Assembly (NCBI GenBank): GCA_900620265.3
Contig: UYNY03000014.1
Coordinates: 1 to 63,937 of the forward strand
Direction: 5' to 3'
Length of the DNA stretch: 63,937 nt
Origin: Nitrosopumilaceae archaeon
GTDB lineage: Archaea; Thermoproteota; Nitrososphaeria; Nitrososphaerales; Nitrosopumilaceae
Of this stretch, positions 8,451-16,804 are shown one piece after another. How positions within the stretch are numbered: position 1 is the first letter of the stretch; every line of letters starts with the position of its first letter. The notes beneath the pieces were generated by a model. It saw only the letters and a program-made list of their open reading frames with translations, was not told the DNA's origin and did not search any database. Both the position numbers and the translations under genes were made by a program.

Positions 8451-9161
8451 CTAGGGGGCCCCGAGCATCTTGTGCATCTGCGGGATGACCCGCACGCCGG
8501 GGTACCTCGAGTGGACGGCGCCGTGCAGCCTCATCAGCAGGTCCATCGGGGGCGCCCCCTCCCCGTGGACGGGCTGGATCACGAACCCGGCAAGGTCCCG
8601 GCCCGCCGCCGTTAGCACCAGGTCGGCGATCCCCGCCACGTCGTCCTCGGAGGTGCCGGCCCCGACGACCACCTTTACGTAGGTGGTCCTGCCGGAGGCG
8701 ACGGCGGCGCGGAGGCAGCCGGCCGCCTCGGCCGTCATCGCGTCGTGGCGCCCCGGTGGGGCGAACCCCGAGTCGCGCGTCTTGAACTCGATCTTTGCAA
8801 TGTCGATGTGCGGCAGGACGTGCCGGAACCGGGCCTGGTCAAAGCAGGACGACTCGAGGTACGTGCGCGTGCCGCCCTCCTGCACGCCGCGCGCGAGCAG
8901 CGCGACGGCCTCGTGCTGGACCAGCGGGTCCCCGCCGGTAAAGTTCACCTTGTAGGTGCCCTCCTCAATGCTAGAGGAGATGAGCCCTGCGGCCTCGTCC
9001 ATCCCGTACTCCGTCCCCGAGCCGGCCGGCAGCGAGCCGGGCGTGTCACAGTACGTGCAGCCGAACGGGCAGCCTGCCATCCTGACGAAGAGCGTCTTTG
9101 TGCCGCAGAGGATCCCCTCCCCCTCGACGGACGTGAACACCTCCGTTATCCTGGCCTTCAT
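8451..9161 (-). CDS. queE: 7-carboxy-7-deazaguanine synthase (radical SAM)
   Basis: 236 aa. The N-terminal TSVEGEG and the cluster motif CPFGCTYC (Cx3Cx2C) mark a radical SAM enzyme; FTGGDPL follows as in QueE. It converts 6-carboxy-tetrahydropterin to the 7-deazaguanine ring. With folE and queC it covers three of four preQ0 steps; no queD is seen in the window. The same-strand spacing to folE is 30 nt. Confidence 0.93.
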   Translation of the reverse strand: MKARITEVFTSVEGEGILCGTKTLFVRMAGCPFGCTYCDTPGSLPAGSGTEYGMDEAAGLISSSIEEGTYKVNFTGGDPLVQHEAVALLARGVQEGGTRTYLESSCFDQARFRHVLPHIDIAKIEFKTRDSGFAPPGRHDAMTAEAAGCLRAAVASGRTTYVKVVVGAGTSEDDVAGIADLVLTAAGRDLAGFVIQPVHGEGAPPMDLLMRLHGAVHSRYPGVRVIPQMHKMLGAP

Positions 9162-9194
9162 GGGGCGCGCGCCGCGCGACGCCGCTTATAAAGA

Positions 9195-9389
9195 TCAGCG
9201 GAGCACGGGCTCCCTCGTGTAAAAGAGCCCCGATATGAAGAAGATGACCCCCAGTATGCCGATCGTGCTGCCTATCAGCTCCACCTGCGGGCGCAGGCTG
9301 TCGCCGACCGGCGCCAAGAGCCACGCCATCAGGGCCCCCACCACGATCATCGGGATCCCGACGCCGGCGGTGATCGCCCTTGATGCCAT
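9195..9389 (-). CDS. Small membrane protein, two TM segments
   Basis: 64 aa with hydrophobic stretches at about residues 8-26 and 39-55 separated by a short polar loop. Family unknown. A TATATACAT-like element centred near 9415 lies about 26 nt before the ATG, which fits a leaderless start. Similar short two-TM proteins occur at 7600, 12392, 14726 and 39853. Confidence 0.6.
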   Translation of the reverse strand: MASRAITAGVGIPMIVVGALMAWLLAPVGDSLRPQVELIGSTIGILGVIFFISGLFYTREPVLR

Positions 9390-9422
9390 GGGGGCGCCGG
9401 CCCGGAAAAATGTATATGAAGT

Positions 9423-10814
9423 TTATGGGCCGAGCCCGGCCTTTATCGCCCGCATCTTGGCGGCCGCCTCGGCCAGCTTCTCCCTGGCCCCCTCGGCGTC
9501 GCCCGCCCCGGCGAGCCTCTTGGCCTCGGCAAGGTCGGCCCTTGCCGACTCGAGCATGCGGCGCAGCTCGGAGGCAGGGTCCTCGGCGGCAGGCTCGGCG
9601 GCGGGTGCGGCGTCCGGCCCGGCATCCGGCTCGGCGGCAGGCTCCATGTCAGGCTCTGCGCCGGCCGCCCCGGAATCCTCGACCGTCCATGACTCCGTCT
9701 GCTCGGCCTCGCCCGCCATCTCGTCGGCCTCGGCCGTCCCCGCCTGCTCCCCCTCCACCGCTTCGCCGGCCGCCTCGACGGACTCCGCCGGCGCCTTGTC
9801 CGCCTCGTCCCCGGGCGCGGGGGCGCCGCGCGGGATCCTCTCGTCGAGCCGCTCCACGTACCTTTCGGCGAACCGGAGCGAGCGCTCAAGGTCCAGCTCT
9901 GATATCTCGCCGCTCATCCGCGCGCGCATCGAGGCGATCTCGGACTTTGCCTCGTCGAGCGCCGCGAGCGCCTCCCGGTCCCGCCCCTCGGATATGAGGC
10001 CCTCGGCCCTCTCGAATATTGCATCGAGCGCGCCGAGATCGGCCGCCACCCCCTGCCTCGAGGCGGCCGCCCAGAGGCGCTCGGCGTGCGTCCTCATCCT
10101 CTCCAGCAGCGCGGCCGGGTCCCCAAGATCCGGCAGTCCGTCCGGTGCTCCCCCCGGCAGGCCGCCGGCCAGCCGCTTGAAGGCGCCCATCGCCGCCTCG
10201 AACGCCGCCTTTGCGGACTCGGCATCGCCGGCGTCGATCGCCGCGCGCAGCTCCTCGACCTGGCGCGAGCCCTCCTCAAAGATGTCCCTCTCTCCCGGGG
10301 TGGCCCCCTCCATGCCGGGCGCCAGCCTGTCCCGGAGGCGCTCTGCAAGCTGGAGCAGCGCCCCCGCGTCGCGGCCCCCGTGGCCCTCCCGCCACGCGCC
10401 GCGGAGCTCGGCGAGCGCCTCCTCGTGGCGGCCGTCGGCGGCGAGCGCCTCGGCCCGCTCGACGGCCCCGTCGCCGCCCGGAAGCCCCCTCGCCTTTTCG
10501 ATCATCGCCTCGACCAGCGCGGCCCGCGCGTCATACTCCTCCCCGGAGGGGCCGGCAAAGGCGCCCATCGCCGCCTCGAACGCCGCCTTTGCGGACTCGG
10601 CATCGCCGGCATCGATCGCCGCGCGCAGCTCCTCGACCTGGCGCGAGCCCTCCTCAAAGATGTCCCTCTCCCCCGGGGTGGCGTCTGCCATCAGCGGCGC
10701 GAGCCGGTCGCGGGCCTCCTCGGCCTCTGAGAGAAAGAACCCCGGATCCGCGGCCGCGTGCCCGAGCGCCCCGAGCGCCAGCGCGATGGCGCAGGCCGCC
10801 GCCGCCGCCCTCAT
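9423..10814 (-). CDS. Exported alanine/glutamate-rich coiled-coil protein with internal duplication
   Basis: 463 aa. It begins with a signal peptide (residues 1-22, ending GHAAA). The rest is rich in Ala, Glu and Arg and should be largely helical. A block of about 41 residues, from ATPGERDIFEEG to EAAMGAF, occurs twice, encoded by a 124-bp near-perfect DNA repeat. The C-terminal third is a low-complexity Ala/Glu/Pro region. The ATG at 10814 forms an ATGA overlap with the upstream membrane wHTH gene, so the two are co-translated. Function unknown; an extracellular or envelope role is inferred. Confidence 0.75.
   Translation of the reverse strand: MRAAAAACAIALALGALGHAAADPGFFLSEAEEARDRLAPLMADATPGERDIFEEGSRQVEELRAAIDAGDAESAKAAFEAAMGAFAGPSGEEYDARAALVEAMIEKARGLPGGDGAVERAEALAADGRHEEALAELRGAWREGHGGRDAGALLQLAERLRDRLAPGMEGATPGERDIFEEGSRQVEELRAAIDAGDAESAKAAFEAAMGAFKRLAGGLPGGAPDGLPDLGDPAALLERMRTHAERLWAAASRQGVAADLGALDAIFERAEGLISEGRDREALAALDEAKSEIASMRARMSGEISELDLERSLRFAERYVERLDERIPRGAPAPGDEADKAPAESVEAAGEAVEGEQAGTAEADEMAGEAEQTESWTVEDSGAAGAEPDMEPAAEPDAGPDAAPAAEPAAEDPASELRRMLESARADLAEAKRLAGAGDAEGAREKLAEAAAKMRAIKAGLGP
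10181..10304. repeat. 124-bp direct repeat, copy A
   Basis: This copy differs at about two positions from 10559-10682, 378 bp (126 codons) away, so the repeat keeps the reading frame. It lies within the coiled-coil protein gene. The very high DNA identity points to a recent duplication or gene conversion. Confidence 0.9.
10559..10682. repeat. 124-bp direct repeat, copy B
   Basis: Partner of 10181-10304 and in frame with it. It encodes the N-terminal copy of the 41-residue block of the exported coiled-coil protein. Confidence 0.9.
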
Positions 10815-11740
10815 GCCGGGCCCTCCCTGATCCGGACCAGGTTCTGCTTGTCCTGCTTTGAGACCTCGATGACCCCCTGCCTCTCCAGCCGCCGCACCGC
10901 GCGCCACATGGTGGTCCTAGGCAGCAGGAACTTCTTCCTCAGCTCGCTCTCGAGCGCCTGCCCGCCGTTCTCCCGTATGTAGCCCAGTATCCGCGCGTCG
11001 TCCTCGCGGATCCCCCGGTCCTCCGGCGCCGCCGCCTGCGCGGCCGCCTGTCCCGCCGCAGGTACTTCAACCTCCGCCCGCGGGGCGGCACGCCTGGCCC
11101 GGATCCAGAGGGCCGCTGCCGCCGCGACTGCCGCTGCCGCGCCCGCCGCCAGGTACCCCGTCCCGGGCGCGGCCTGCTCTGGCGGCGCGGCGGGCGCCGC
11201 GCCGAGGATATAGTTGACCTCCGAGGCGCCAGCGCCGAGCCGCAGCAGCGTCCGCTCGTCCCGCAGGTCTATCCCGACCGGCACGTCGGACATGCCCACT
11301 ATGATCGAGCCGGGCGGCATCAGGAGCGAGTAGGGGACATCCGAGTCGAGCAGGAACGTCCAGACGCGCCCCTCCTTTGACACCAGGCCGTGCGTGTCGT
11401 ACTCGACCGTGGCAGACGAGTAGCCGAACGACGAGACGGCCGCCTCGTCCCCGTCCCTCTCCACCGACAGCAGGAACCCGTCGTCCCCGAACGCGGCCAG
11501 GTTGTCGGCCGACCCGCCCAGGACGGGGGCCCGCGCCTCGGGCTCGAGCGGGTCCGTCCCTATGGTGTCCGAGACGCGGGCCGACCCGTCCGAGTACAGC
11601 ACGATGTCAAGGGACCTCTGCCCGGAGGCCGGCTGCACCAGCAGCACGGCGGCGATGAGCCCGGCGGCGGCCAGGTGGATTGCGCCCATCAGGGCCTCCC
11701 CGCCGGCCGTCCTTACAAAAAGCATTCCATCGGGGCCCAT
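10811..11740 (-). CDS. Exported/membrane-anchored protein with C-terminal winged-helix domain
   Basis: 309 aa. A hydrophobic N-terminal segment ends PASGQ. A beta-rich extracytoplasmic domain of about 150 residues follows, then one TM segment made mostly of alanine, and a cytoplasmic tail whose last 70 residues (IREDDARILGYI to NLVRI) look like a winged-helix DNA-binding domain. The layout suggests a one-component sensor that moves a signal from outside to DNA. The ATG at 11740 overlaps the TGA of the wHTH gene (TGATG), which supports it; 11689 is an alternative start that gives a shorter signal sequence. Confidence 0.72.
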   Translation of the reverse strand: MGPDGMLFVRTAGGEALMGAIHLAAAGLIAAVLLVQPASGQRSLDIVLYSDGSARVSDTIGTDPLEPEARAPVLGGSADNLAAFGDDGFLLSVERDGDEAAVSSFGYSSATVEYDTHGLVSKEGRVWTFLLDSDVPYSLLMPPGSIIVGMSDVPVGIDLRDERTLLRLGAGASEVNYILGAAPAAPPEQAAPGTGYLAAGAAAAVAAAAALWIRARRAAPRAEVEVPAAGQAAAQAAAPEDRGIREDDARILGYIRENGGQALESELRKKFLLPRTTMWRAVRRLERQGVIEVSKQDKQNLVRIREGPA

Positions 11741-12027
11741 CAGTGCCTCAGCTCCATCGAGGCCACCATCTCCCGGAACTCGTTGAACTCGCGCCTAAAG
11801 TGGAGCCCGGCCTCCGTCACCAGGTACGCCCGCCTGTTCTTCTCCCGCCGGACCGCCACCAGGCCGGCCTCCTCGAGCCTGCCGCACTTTTCGACCACCG
11901 CGCAGTGCGAGATGTTGGCCCGGCGCGATATCTGCGAGACGTACGCGCCGCCCGTGCCGCGGTCGGCCGCCGCGTCGAGTATGTCCCCGAGTATCCCCAT
12001 GCCGGACCTGTAGCCGTGCCTTGCCAC
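11740..12027 (-). CDS. Winged-helix transcriptional regulator
   Basis: 95 aa. The core reads as a winged helix: ISRRANISHCAVVEKCGRLEEAGLV is the recognition part and VRREKNRRAYLVTEAG the wing. It is the first gene of a three-gene unit with the membrane wHTH protein and the exported coiled-coil protein, so self-regulation of that unit is plausible. An internal ATG at 12000 is a possible shorter start. Confidence 0.75.
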   Translation of the reverse strand: MARHGYRSGMGILGDILDAAADRGTGGAYVSQISRRANISHCAVVEKCGRLEEAGLVAVRREKNRRAYLVTEAGLHFRREFNEFREMVASMELRH

Positions 12028-12173
12028 GGGTACCCTAGGAACCCGGCGTTAAAGAGGAACCCCTTGGAACGGGCGCGGGACGGGGAGCCACGCCTGCCGG
12101 GGATCCTCCCCGGAACGGGCGCGGAACGGCCCGGCGCCAGCCCTTTAAAAGGGGGGAACGCCCCGCCCCGCCC

Positions 12174-12398
12174 GTGAATACCGAGACGTGCGCCTACTGC
12201 GGGGACGAGACGGACATGCCCTTCCAGTGCAACTATTGCAAGGACCAGTTCTGCCCCGACCACCGGCTGCCGGAGGAGCACAGGTGCGTCAAGCTCAGCC
12301 TGATCAGGGCCAGGAGGTTCGGGCAGCGGGGGGTCGTCCGGGACGGGGGCCGCGGCAGGCGCGGGCTCCTCGGGCGGATATTCGGAAGGCGTCAGTAG
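12174..12398 (+). CDS. AN1-type zinc finger protein
   Basis: 74 aa. The cysteines and histidines follow the AN1 pattern: CAYCGDE, CNYC, FCPDHR and HRC within the first 38 residues. The rest is a basic Arg/Gly tail, as in small archaeal AN1 proteins that may bind nucleic acid. The start is GTG at 12174, with TTTAAAAGG centred about 28 nt upstream. The end overlaps the convergent membrane gene by 7 nt. Confidence 0.85.
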   Translation: MNTETCAYCGDETDMPFQCNYCKDQFCPDHRLPEEHRCVKLSLIRARRFGQRGVVRDGGRGRRGLLGRIFGRRQ

Positions 12399-12676
12399 GG
12401 GGTCTTTTCCGGCGCTATGCGCGCGCGCCGCCCCTGGTACAGCAGGGCCACCCCGAGCGCCGCCATGACGAGCGCCGTGAGCGGAAAGTTCTGCGGCGCC
12501 TGCAGGATGAACATGTAGTGGATGGCGAACCCGAACGAGACGGCCGCCTGCGTCCAGAGCTTGGCCCACTTTGGGGCCCGGAGCGGCCTGCTTGCTATCT
12601 CGACCAGGAAGATGGCGGCGACCGGGTACATCGTGTACAGCAGAAAGTCGATCACGTCGACCCCGGTGTGCGACAT
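12392..12676 (-). CDS. Small membrane protein, three TM segments
   Basis: 94 aa with hydrophobic stretches near residues 10-28, 45-60 and 66-80 and a basic C-terminus. No family is recognised. It ends inside the AN1 gene and follows the gins51 gene by one nucleotide on the same strand, so the two are probably one transcript. Confidence 0.6.
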   Translation of the reverse strand: MSHTGVDVIDFLLYTMYPVAAIFLVEIASRPLRAPKWAKLWTQAAVSFGFAIHYMFILQAPQNFPLTALVMAALGVALLYQGRRARIAPEKTPY

Positions 12677-12677
12677 G

Positions 12678-13214
12678 CTAGTCCTCCAGCCGTACCTCGG
12701 CGGCGGCGCCCTTTGAGATCAGCGCCCTTGCATTGTCGTACGGGACCGCGGCCACGTCCTCCTTCTCGAACGGGCCGTACCCGGCCATGTCGGCGCCCGT
12801 CATCTCGCCGACATCCTCGAGGAACCGCACCGTGACGAGCCGGCCCTTGCGGCGGCGCGAGAGCGCCTCGAGGTGCCGCGTCCTGCCGCTGCCGACGGCC
12901 GCGAGCACCGCCTGGATCCTCCCCTCCTCCTCGTCGTGCGCGTCCAGTATGAACCGCTCCTCGTCAAGCAGCCTCGAGTCGGGGCCGGCCCCGGCGCGCG
13001 CCTTTGCGAGCCGGGTGCTGAGCATCAGCGAGGCAAGCTCGCCGGCCATCCCGAGCTGCGCGTCCCTCACCTTGGCGGCGGTCCCGTCGTACTCCTGCTG
13101 GCGGAGGCCCCCCAAAAAGGACGCGAGCGCCCGGTAAAAGTCCGGCTCGAGCTCCGTCAGGTCCCCGCTCTCGGCCTCCCTCTGGACCCGGTGGTGCAGG
13201 GATGCCACGTCCAT
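12678..13214 (-). CDS. GINS complex subunit Gins51
   Basis: 178 aa. The helical A-domain is N-terminal. The C-terminal 50 residues form a typical B-domain: VRFLEDVGEMTG, GYGPFEKEDVAAVP and ARALISKGAA. GINS joins MCM and, in archaea, a Cdc45-like nuclease at the replication fork. The ATG at 13214 is preferred over 13232 because a TTAAAT box centred near 13240 is 27 nt upstream. The same box serves the divergent glutamine synthetase. Only one GINS gene is present in the window. Confidence 0.82.
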   Translation of the reverse strand: MDVASLHHRVQREAESGDLTELEPDFYRALASFLGGLRQQEYDGTAAKVRDAQLGMAGELASLMLSTRLAKARAGAGPDSRLLDEERFILDAHDEEEGRIQAVLAAVGSGRTRHLEALSRRRKGRLVTVRFLEDVGEMTGADMAGYGPFEKEDVAAVPYDNARALISKGAAAEVRLED

Positions 13215-13234
13215 CTCCCCCTCCATGCCCAATC

Positions 13235-13243
13235 CTTAAATGA
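13235..13243. promoter_or_regulatory. Shared bidirectional TATA box (gins51 / glnA1)
   Basis: The sequence CTTAAATGA lies midway between the ATG of gins51 (13214) and the GTG of the glutamine synthetase (13269). It is about 27 nt from each start, so one box can drive two leaderless transcripts in opposite directions. Confidence 0.6.
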
Positions 13244-13268
13244 TGGGGGTATTTGTGTTTGGGGTGCG

Positions 13269-14729
13269 GTGCCGTACAAGGTCAGCCACGGGAAGGCCAT
13301 CCCGATATCATACTCGCCCGACGAGGTATTCTCGCAGATAAGCCACGAGAAGATAAGGTTCATCGACCTCCAGTTCACCGGCCTCACGGGGCACTTCCAC
13401 CACACCACCATCTCGACTGACACCTTCACCCCCGAGCAGATGCGGGACGGCCTCCCAAAGCTTGACGGGTCCTCGATAGTGGGGTTCACCAGCATCGACG
13501 ACTCGGACCTGATACTAAAGCCGGACCCCAACACGTTTGCCATAGTCCCCTGGATGACCGAGAACCTGACGGCGCGGCTCCTCTGCGACGTCTACTGGGG
13601 GGAGGGCCGGGGCCGCCTCTCCCGAGACCCGCGCGGGATAGCCCAAAAGGCCGAGGAGTACGTAAAGTCGCAGGGGTTCGATTACAGCACGTGGGGCCCC
13701 GAGGTCGAGTTCTTTGTATTTGACAGGGTCAACTGGGACGTCCTGACCCCGTACAAGGGGCAGTCGTACTCGATCGAGTCAAAGGAGGCGCCGTGGAGCC
13801 AGGAGGGCAACGGGTACCCGATGGGCCTGCAGGAGGGGTACTATCCGAGCACCCCGTCGGACACGCTCACCCCGTACAGGAACGAGTGCGTCAACGTGCT
13901 CAACAACAGCTTTGGCATACTCTGCGACAACCACCACCACGAGGTCGCCACCGCCGGCCAGTGCGAGATCGACATCAGGTACGACCAGCTCACCAACGCG
14001 GCCGACGCGGCCCAGTCGTACAAGTACGTGGTGAGGAACATTGCGAAAAAGTACGGCAAGGTGGCCACCATGATGCCAAAGCCGATAGCGATGGACTCGG
14101 GGTCCGGCATGCACGTGAACGTGAGCCTCTGGAAGGACGGCAACAACGCCTTTTACGACCCCGACGAGGAGCACGAGCTGAGCCAGACCGCCAGGTACTT
14201 TTGCGGCGGCATCGTCTCGCACGCAAGGGCCCTCTCTGCCATCTGCAACCCGACCACCAACTCGTACCACCGGCTCGTCCCCGGGTACGAGGCGCCCGCC
14301 TACATCGCGTGGAGCTCCGGCAACCGCTCTGCCATAGTGAGGGTCCCAAAGCACCTCCGGGGCAGGGAGTACGCCCACCTCAAGCGGCTCGAGTTCCGGG
14401 CGCCAGACCCCTCGTCGAACCCCTATCTGGTCTTTGCGGCCGTGACTGCCGCCGGCATGGACGGGATCAGGAAGAAGACGGACCCCGGCGACCAGGTCCG
14501 CGACGACATCTTCAAGATGTCAAAGGCCGACAGGAAGAAGCGGGGGATCGGGGTGCTCCCAAAGAGCCTCGGCGAGGCGCTCGACGAGCTCGAGTCGGAC
14601 CGCAAGTTCCTCTCCCCCATATACACGGCCGACGTCATAGACAAGATAATAGAGCTCGAGAGGCGGGACCAGCGCGAGATAGCCATCAGGCCGCACCCGC
14701 ACGAGTTCTACCTCTACTTTGACGTCTAG
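13269..14729 (+). CDS. glnA: Glutamine synthetase (copy 1)
   Basis: 486 aa. It makes glutamine from glutamate, ammonia and ATP. Signature segments are WGPEVEFFVFD, the HHHEVATAGQCEID metal-binding region, SGSGMHVNVSLWKDG and NPTTNSYHRLVPGYEAP. The GTG at 13269 is chosen because it is 27 nt from the TATA box and the protein then aligns with copy 2 at 52401. The C-terminus reads HPHEFYLYFDV. Its stop shares CTAG with the convergent membrane gene. Confidence 0.95.
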   Translation: MPYKVSHGKAIPISYSPDEVFSQISHEKIRFIDLQFTGLTGHFHHTTISTDTFTPEQMRDGLPKLDGSSIVGFTSIDDSDLILKPDPNTFAIVPWMTENLTARLLCDVYWGEGRGRLSRDPRGIAQKAEEYVKSQGFDYSTWGPEVEFFVFDRVNWDVLTPYKGQSYSIESKEAPWSQEGNGYPMGLQEGYYPSTPSDTLTPYRNECVNVLNNSFGILCDNHHHEVATAGQCEIDIRYDQLTNAADAAQSYKYVVRNIAKKYGKVATMMPKPIAMDSGSGMHVNVSLWKDGNNAFYDPDEEHELSQTARYFCGGIVSHARALSAICNPTTNSYHRLVPGYEAPAYIAWSSGNRSAIVRVPKHLRGREYAHLKRLEFRAPDPSSNPYLVFAAVTAAGMDGIRKKTDPGDQVRDDIFKMSKADRKKRGIGVLPKSLGEALDELESDRKFLSPIYTADVIDKIIELERRDQREIAIRPHPHEFYLYFDV

Positions 14730-15013
14730 ATGACCCTGCCGGTCAGTATGAAGACGGCCAGGAGGGCGAGCGCCAGTATCCCGAGGCCCGCGCCCAGCAG
14801 GATCCCGCGCCGCTTGGCCGAGACGGCCGCCCTGTACACGAGGATCCCGCCGCCGAGGCCCATGAGCAGGACGAGTATCCCGGTTATCGCCTGGTCGAAG
14901 AAGCGGTCGTTGTTCAGTATCGGGTAGAATATCGCCGAGAGGAGCGCAAAGAACACCACGATGTACGAGTACTTGAAGCCGGATGCCGCGAGCCACGCGA
15001 TGTTGATGTGCAT
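14726..15013 (-). CDS. Small membrane protein, three TM segments
   Basis: 95 aa with three hydrophobic segments (about residues 15-33, 42-60 and 72-92). No family is recognised. It follows the thermosome gene by 6 nt on the same strand and may be read through from it. Confidence 0.6.
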   Translation of the reverse strand: MHINIAWLAASGFKYSYIVVFFALLSAIFYPILNNDRFFDQAITGILVLLMGLGGGILVYRAAVSAKRRGILLGAGLGILALALLAVFILTGRVI

Positions 15014-15019
15014 GCCGGC

Positions 15020-16720
15020 CTACATGCCGGGCATGCCGCCCATCCCGGGCATGCCACCCATTCCCCCCATGCCGGGCATGCCGCCCATCCCGCCGTCCTC
15101 GCCGCCGGGCGGCCCGCCGCCGCCGGCCGACTTTTGGGTGGCGATCACGTCGTCGATGCGCAGTATCATGCAGGCCGCCTCGGTCGCCGACGAGGCGACC
15201 TGGAGCTTTACTGCCAGCGGCTCGATGACATCACCCGTCTTCATGTTGGATATCTTTCCCTTCATCACGTCGATGCCGGTCCACTTTTCGCCCTTTATCT
15301 GCCGGGATCGCAGCTGCGTGATGGTGTCAATGGGGTCCATCCCGGCGTTCTCGGCAAGCGTGAGCGGGATCGTCTCGAGCGCGTCGGCGAACTTTTCGGC
15401 GGCAAGCTGCTCCCTGCCCTCGAGCGACTTTGCCCACGTCCTCAGCTTGGAGGCCGCGTACGTCTCTGGCGCCCCGCCGCCTGCGACCACCTGGGGCTTT
15501 TCGATCACGTCCTTTACCACCATCAGCGCGTCGTGGACCGAGCGCTCGGCCTCGTCGACGACCCTCTGCGAGCCGCCGCGAAGCAGCACCGTGACCGACT
15601 TTGGGTGCCTGCACCCCTCGACAAAGACCCACTTGTCCTCCTCGATCTTCCTCTCCTCGACCACCTCGGCGCTCCCGAGGTCCTTCTCGAAGAGGTCGTC
15701 AAGGTTCGTCACGATGCGCGCGCCAGTCGCCCTTGCCAGCTTTGCAAGGTCGCTCTCCTTTATCCGCCTGACCGCGACCACGCCGGCCTTTGCAAGGTAG
15801 TGCTGCGCCATGTCGTCGACCCCCTTTTGGCAGAGGACGACGTTGGCGCCCGACCCTATCACCTTGTCCACCATCGTCTTTAGCATCCGGTTCTCCTCGT
15901 CGAGGAACGACTTTAGCTGCTGCGGGTTCGAGATGTTGATCTTGGCGTCGGTCTCGGTCTTGCTTATCTCGAGGGCCGTGTTGATGAGCGCTATCCGGGC
16001 GCCCTCGATGCGCCTCGGCATGCCGCCGTGCACGATCTCCTTGTCAAGGACGATCCCCTTGATCACCATCGAGTCCTTTATCGAGCCGCCGGCCTTTTTC
16101 TCCACCTTTATGTCGTCAATGTCCACCATGCGCGAGTCGCCGTCGGCCTCCGAGACGGACGTGACTGCCTTTACCACCATCTCGGCCAGCTGGGCGGAGT
16201 CCTTCCTGACCAGCTTTGTCTGCATCGAGGTCCTGGCCACCTTTGTGAGGACCGACTTGTCGCCGGCCTCCACCTTTTCGGCTATATCCTCGAGGAACTT
16301 GCGCGCCTTGCGGCCGGCCTTCCTGTACCCGTCCACTACGATCGTGGGGTGCACGTTCTGGTCTATGAGGGACTCGGCCTGCTCCAGCAGGGCGCCTGCC
16401 AGCACCACGGCCGAGGTGGTGCCGTCGCCGACCTCGTTGTCGGTCGTCTTTGATATCTCGACGAGCATCTTTGCGGCCGGGTGCTGCACGTCGATCTCCT
16501 TGAGGATGGTCGCCCCGTCGTTGGTGATCGTCACGTCGCCGAGCGAGTCGACCAGCATCTTGTCCATCCCCCTCGGGCCCAGGCTCGTATGTATTATCTC
16601 GGCGATTATCTTGGCGGCAGCGACGTTGTTCTTCTGGGCCTCGCGCCCCTTGGTCTCGGTGCCGCCCTCCTTGAGGAGCACGACGGGCATCGTCCCCTTC
16701 GAGGTCGCCTGCATTGCCAT
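15020..16720 (-). CDS. thsA: Thermosome (group II chaperonin) subunit
   Basis: 566 aa. ATP-driven protein folding chamber subunit. It has the N-terminal SLGPRGMDKMLVD, the ATP-site GDGTTSAVVLAGALL, and VVAGGGAPE further on. The last 30 residues are GGM-rich repeats (MGGMPGMGGMGG), as in many archaeal chaperonins. The start is ATG at 16720; a second Met two codons later is possible. A TATA-like TTTTTATACC lies upstream near 16745. Confidence 0.96.
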   Translation of the reverse strand: MAMQATSKGTMPVVLLKEGGTETKGREAQKNNVAAAKIIAEIIHTSLGPRGMDKMLVDSLGDVTITNDGATILKEIDVQHPAAKMLVEISKTTDNEVGDGTTSAVVLAGALLEQAESLIDQNVHPTIVVDGYRKAGRKARKFLEDIAEKVEAGDKSVLTKVARTSMQTKLVRKDSAQLAEMVVKAVTSVSEADGDSRMVDIDDIKVEKKAGGSIKDSMVIKGIVLDKEIVHGGMPRRIEGARIALINTALEISKTETDAKINISNPQQLKSFLDEENRMLKTMVDKVIGSGANVVLCQKGVDDMAQHYLAKAGVVAVRRIKESDLAKLARATGARIVTNLDDLFEKDLGSAEVVEERKIEEDKWVFVEGCRHPKSVTVLLRGGSQRVVDEAERSVHDALMVVKDVIEKPQVVAGGGAPETYAASKLRTWAKSLEGREQLAAEKFADALETIPLTLAENAGMDPIDTITQLRSRQIKGEKWTGIDVMKGKISNMKTGDVIEPLAVKLQVASSATEAACMILRIDDVIATQKSAGGGGPPGGEDGGMGGMPGMGGMGGMPGMGGMPGM

Positions 16721-16804
16721 GGCGCCGCACCTGAAAAATCCCTTTTTATACCTTGCAGATCACGGCCCGGCGTGGTTTTTAAGCGGGGGCCGCGGCCCGG
16801 CCCC

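Noticed and set aside
9235-10830. 531-aa plus-strand open frame rich in Ser/Ala
   Set aside because: It is antisense to the exported coiled-coil gene. Strong G/C bias at third codon positions keeps the opposite frame open; the product is low complexity with no domain.
12060-12130. 13-bp direct repeat GGAACGGGCGCGG as an operator
   Set aside because: Two copies 46 nt apart lie between the wHTH and AN1 genes, but the motif is simple GC-rich sequence and neither copy is placed at a promoter.
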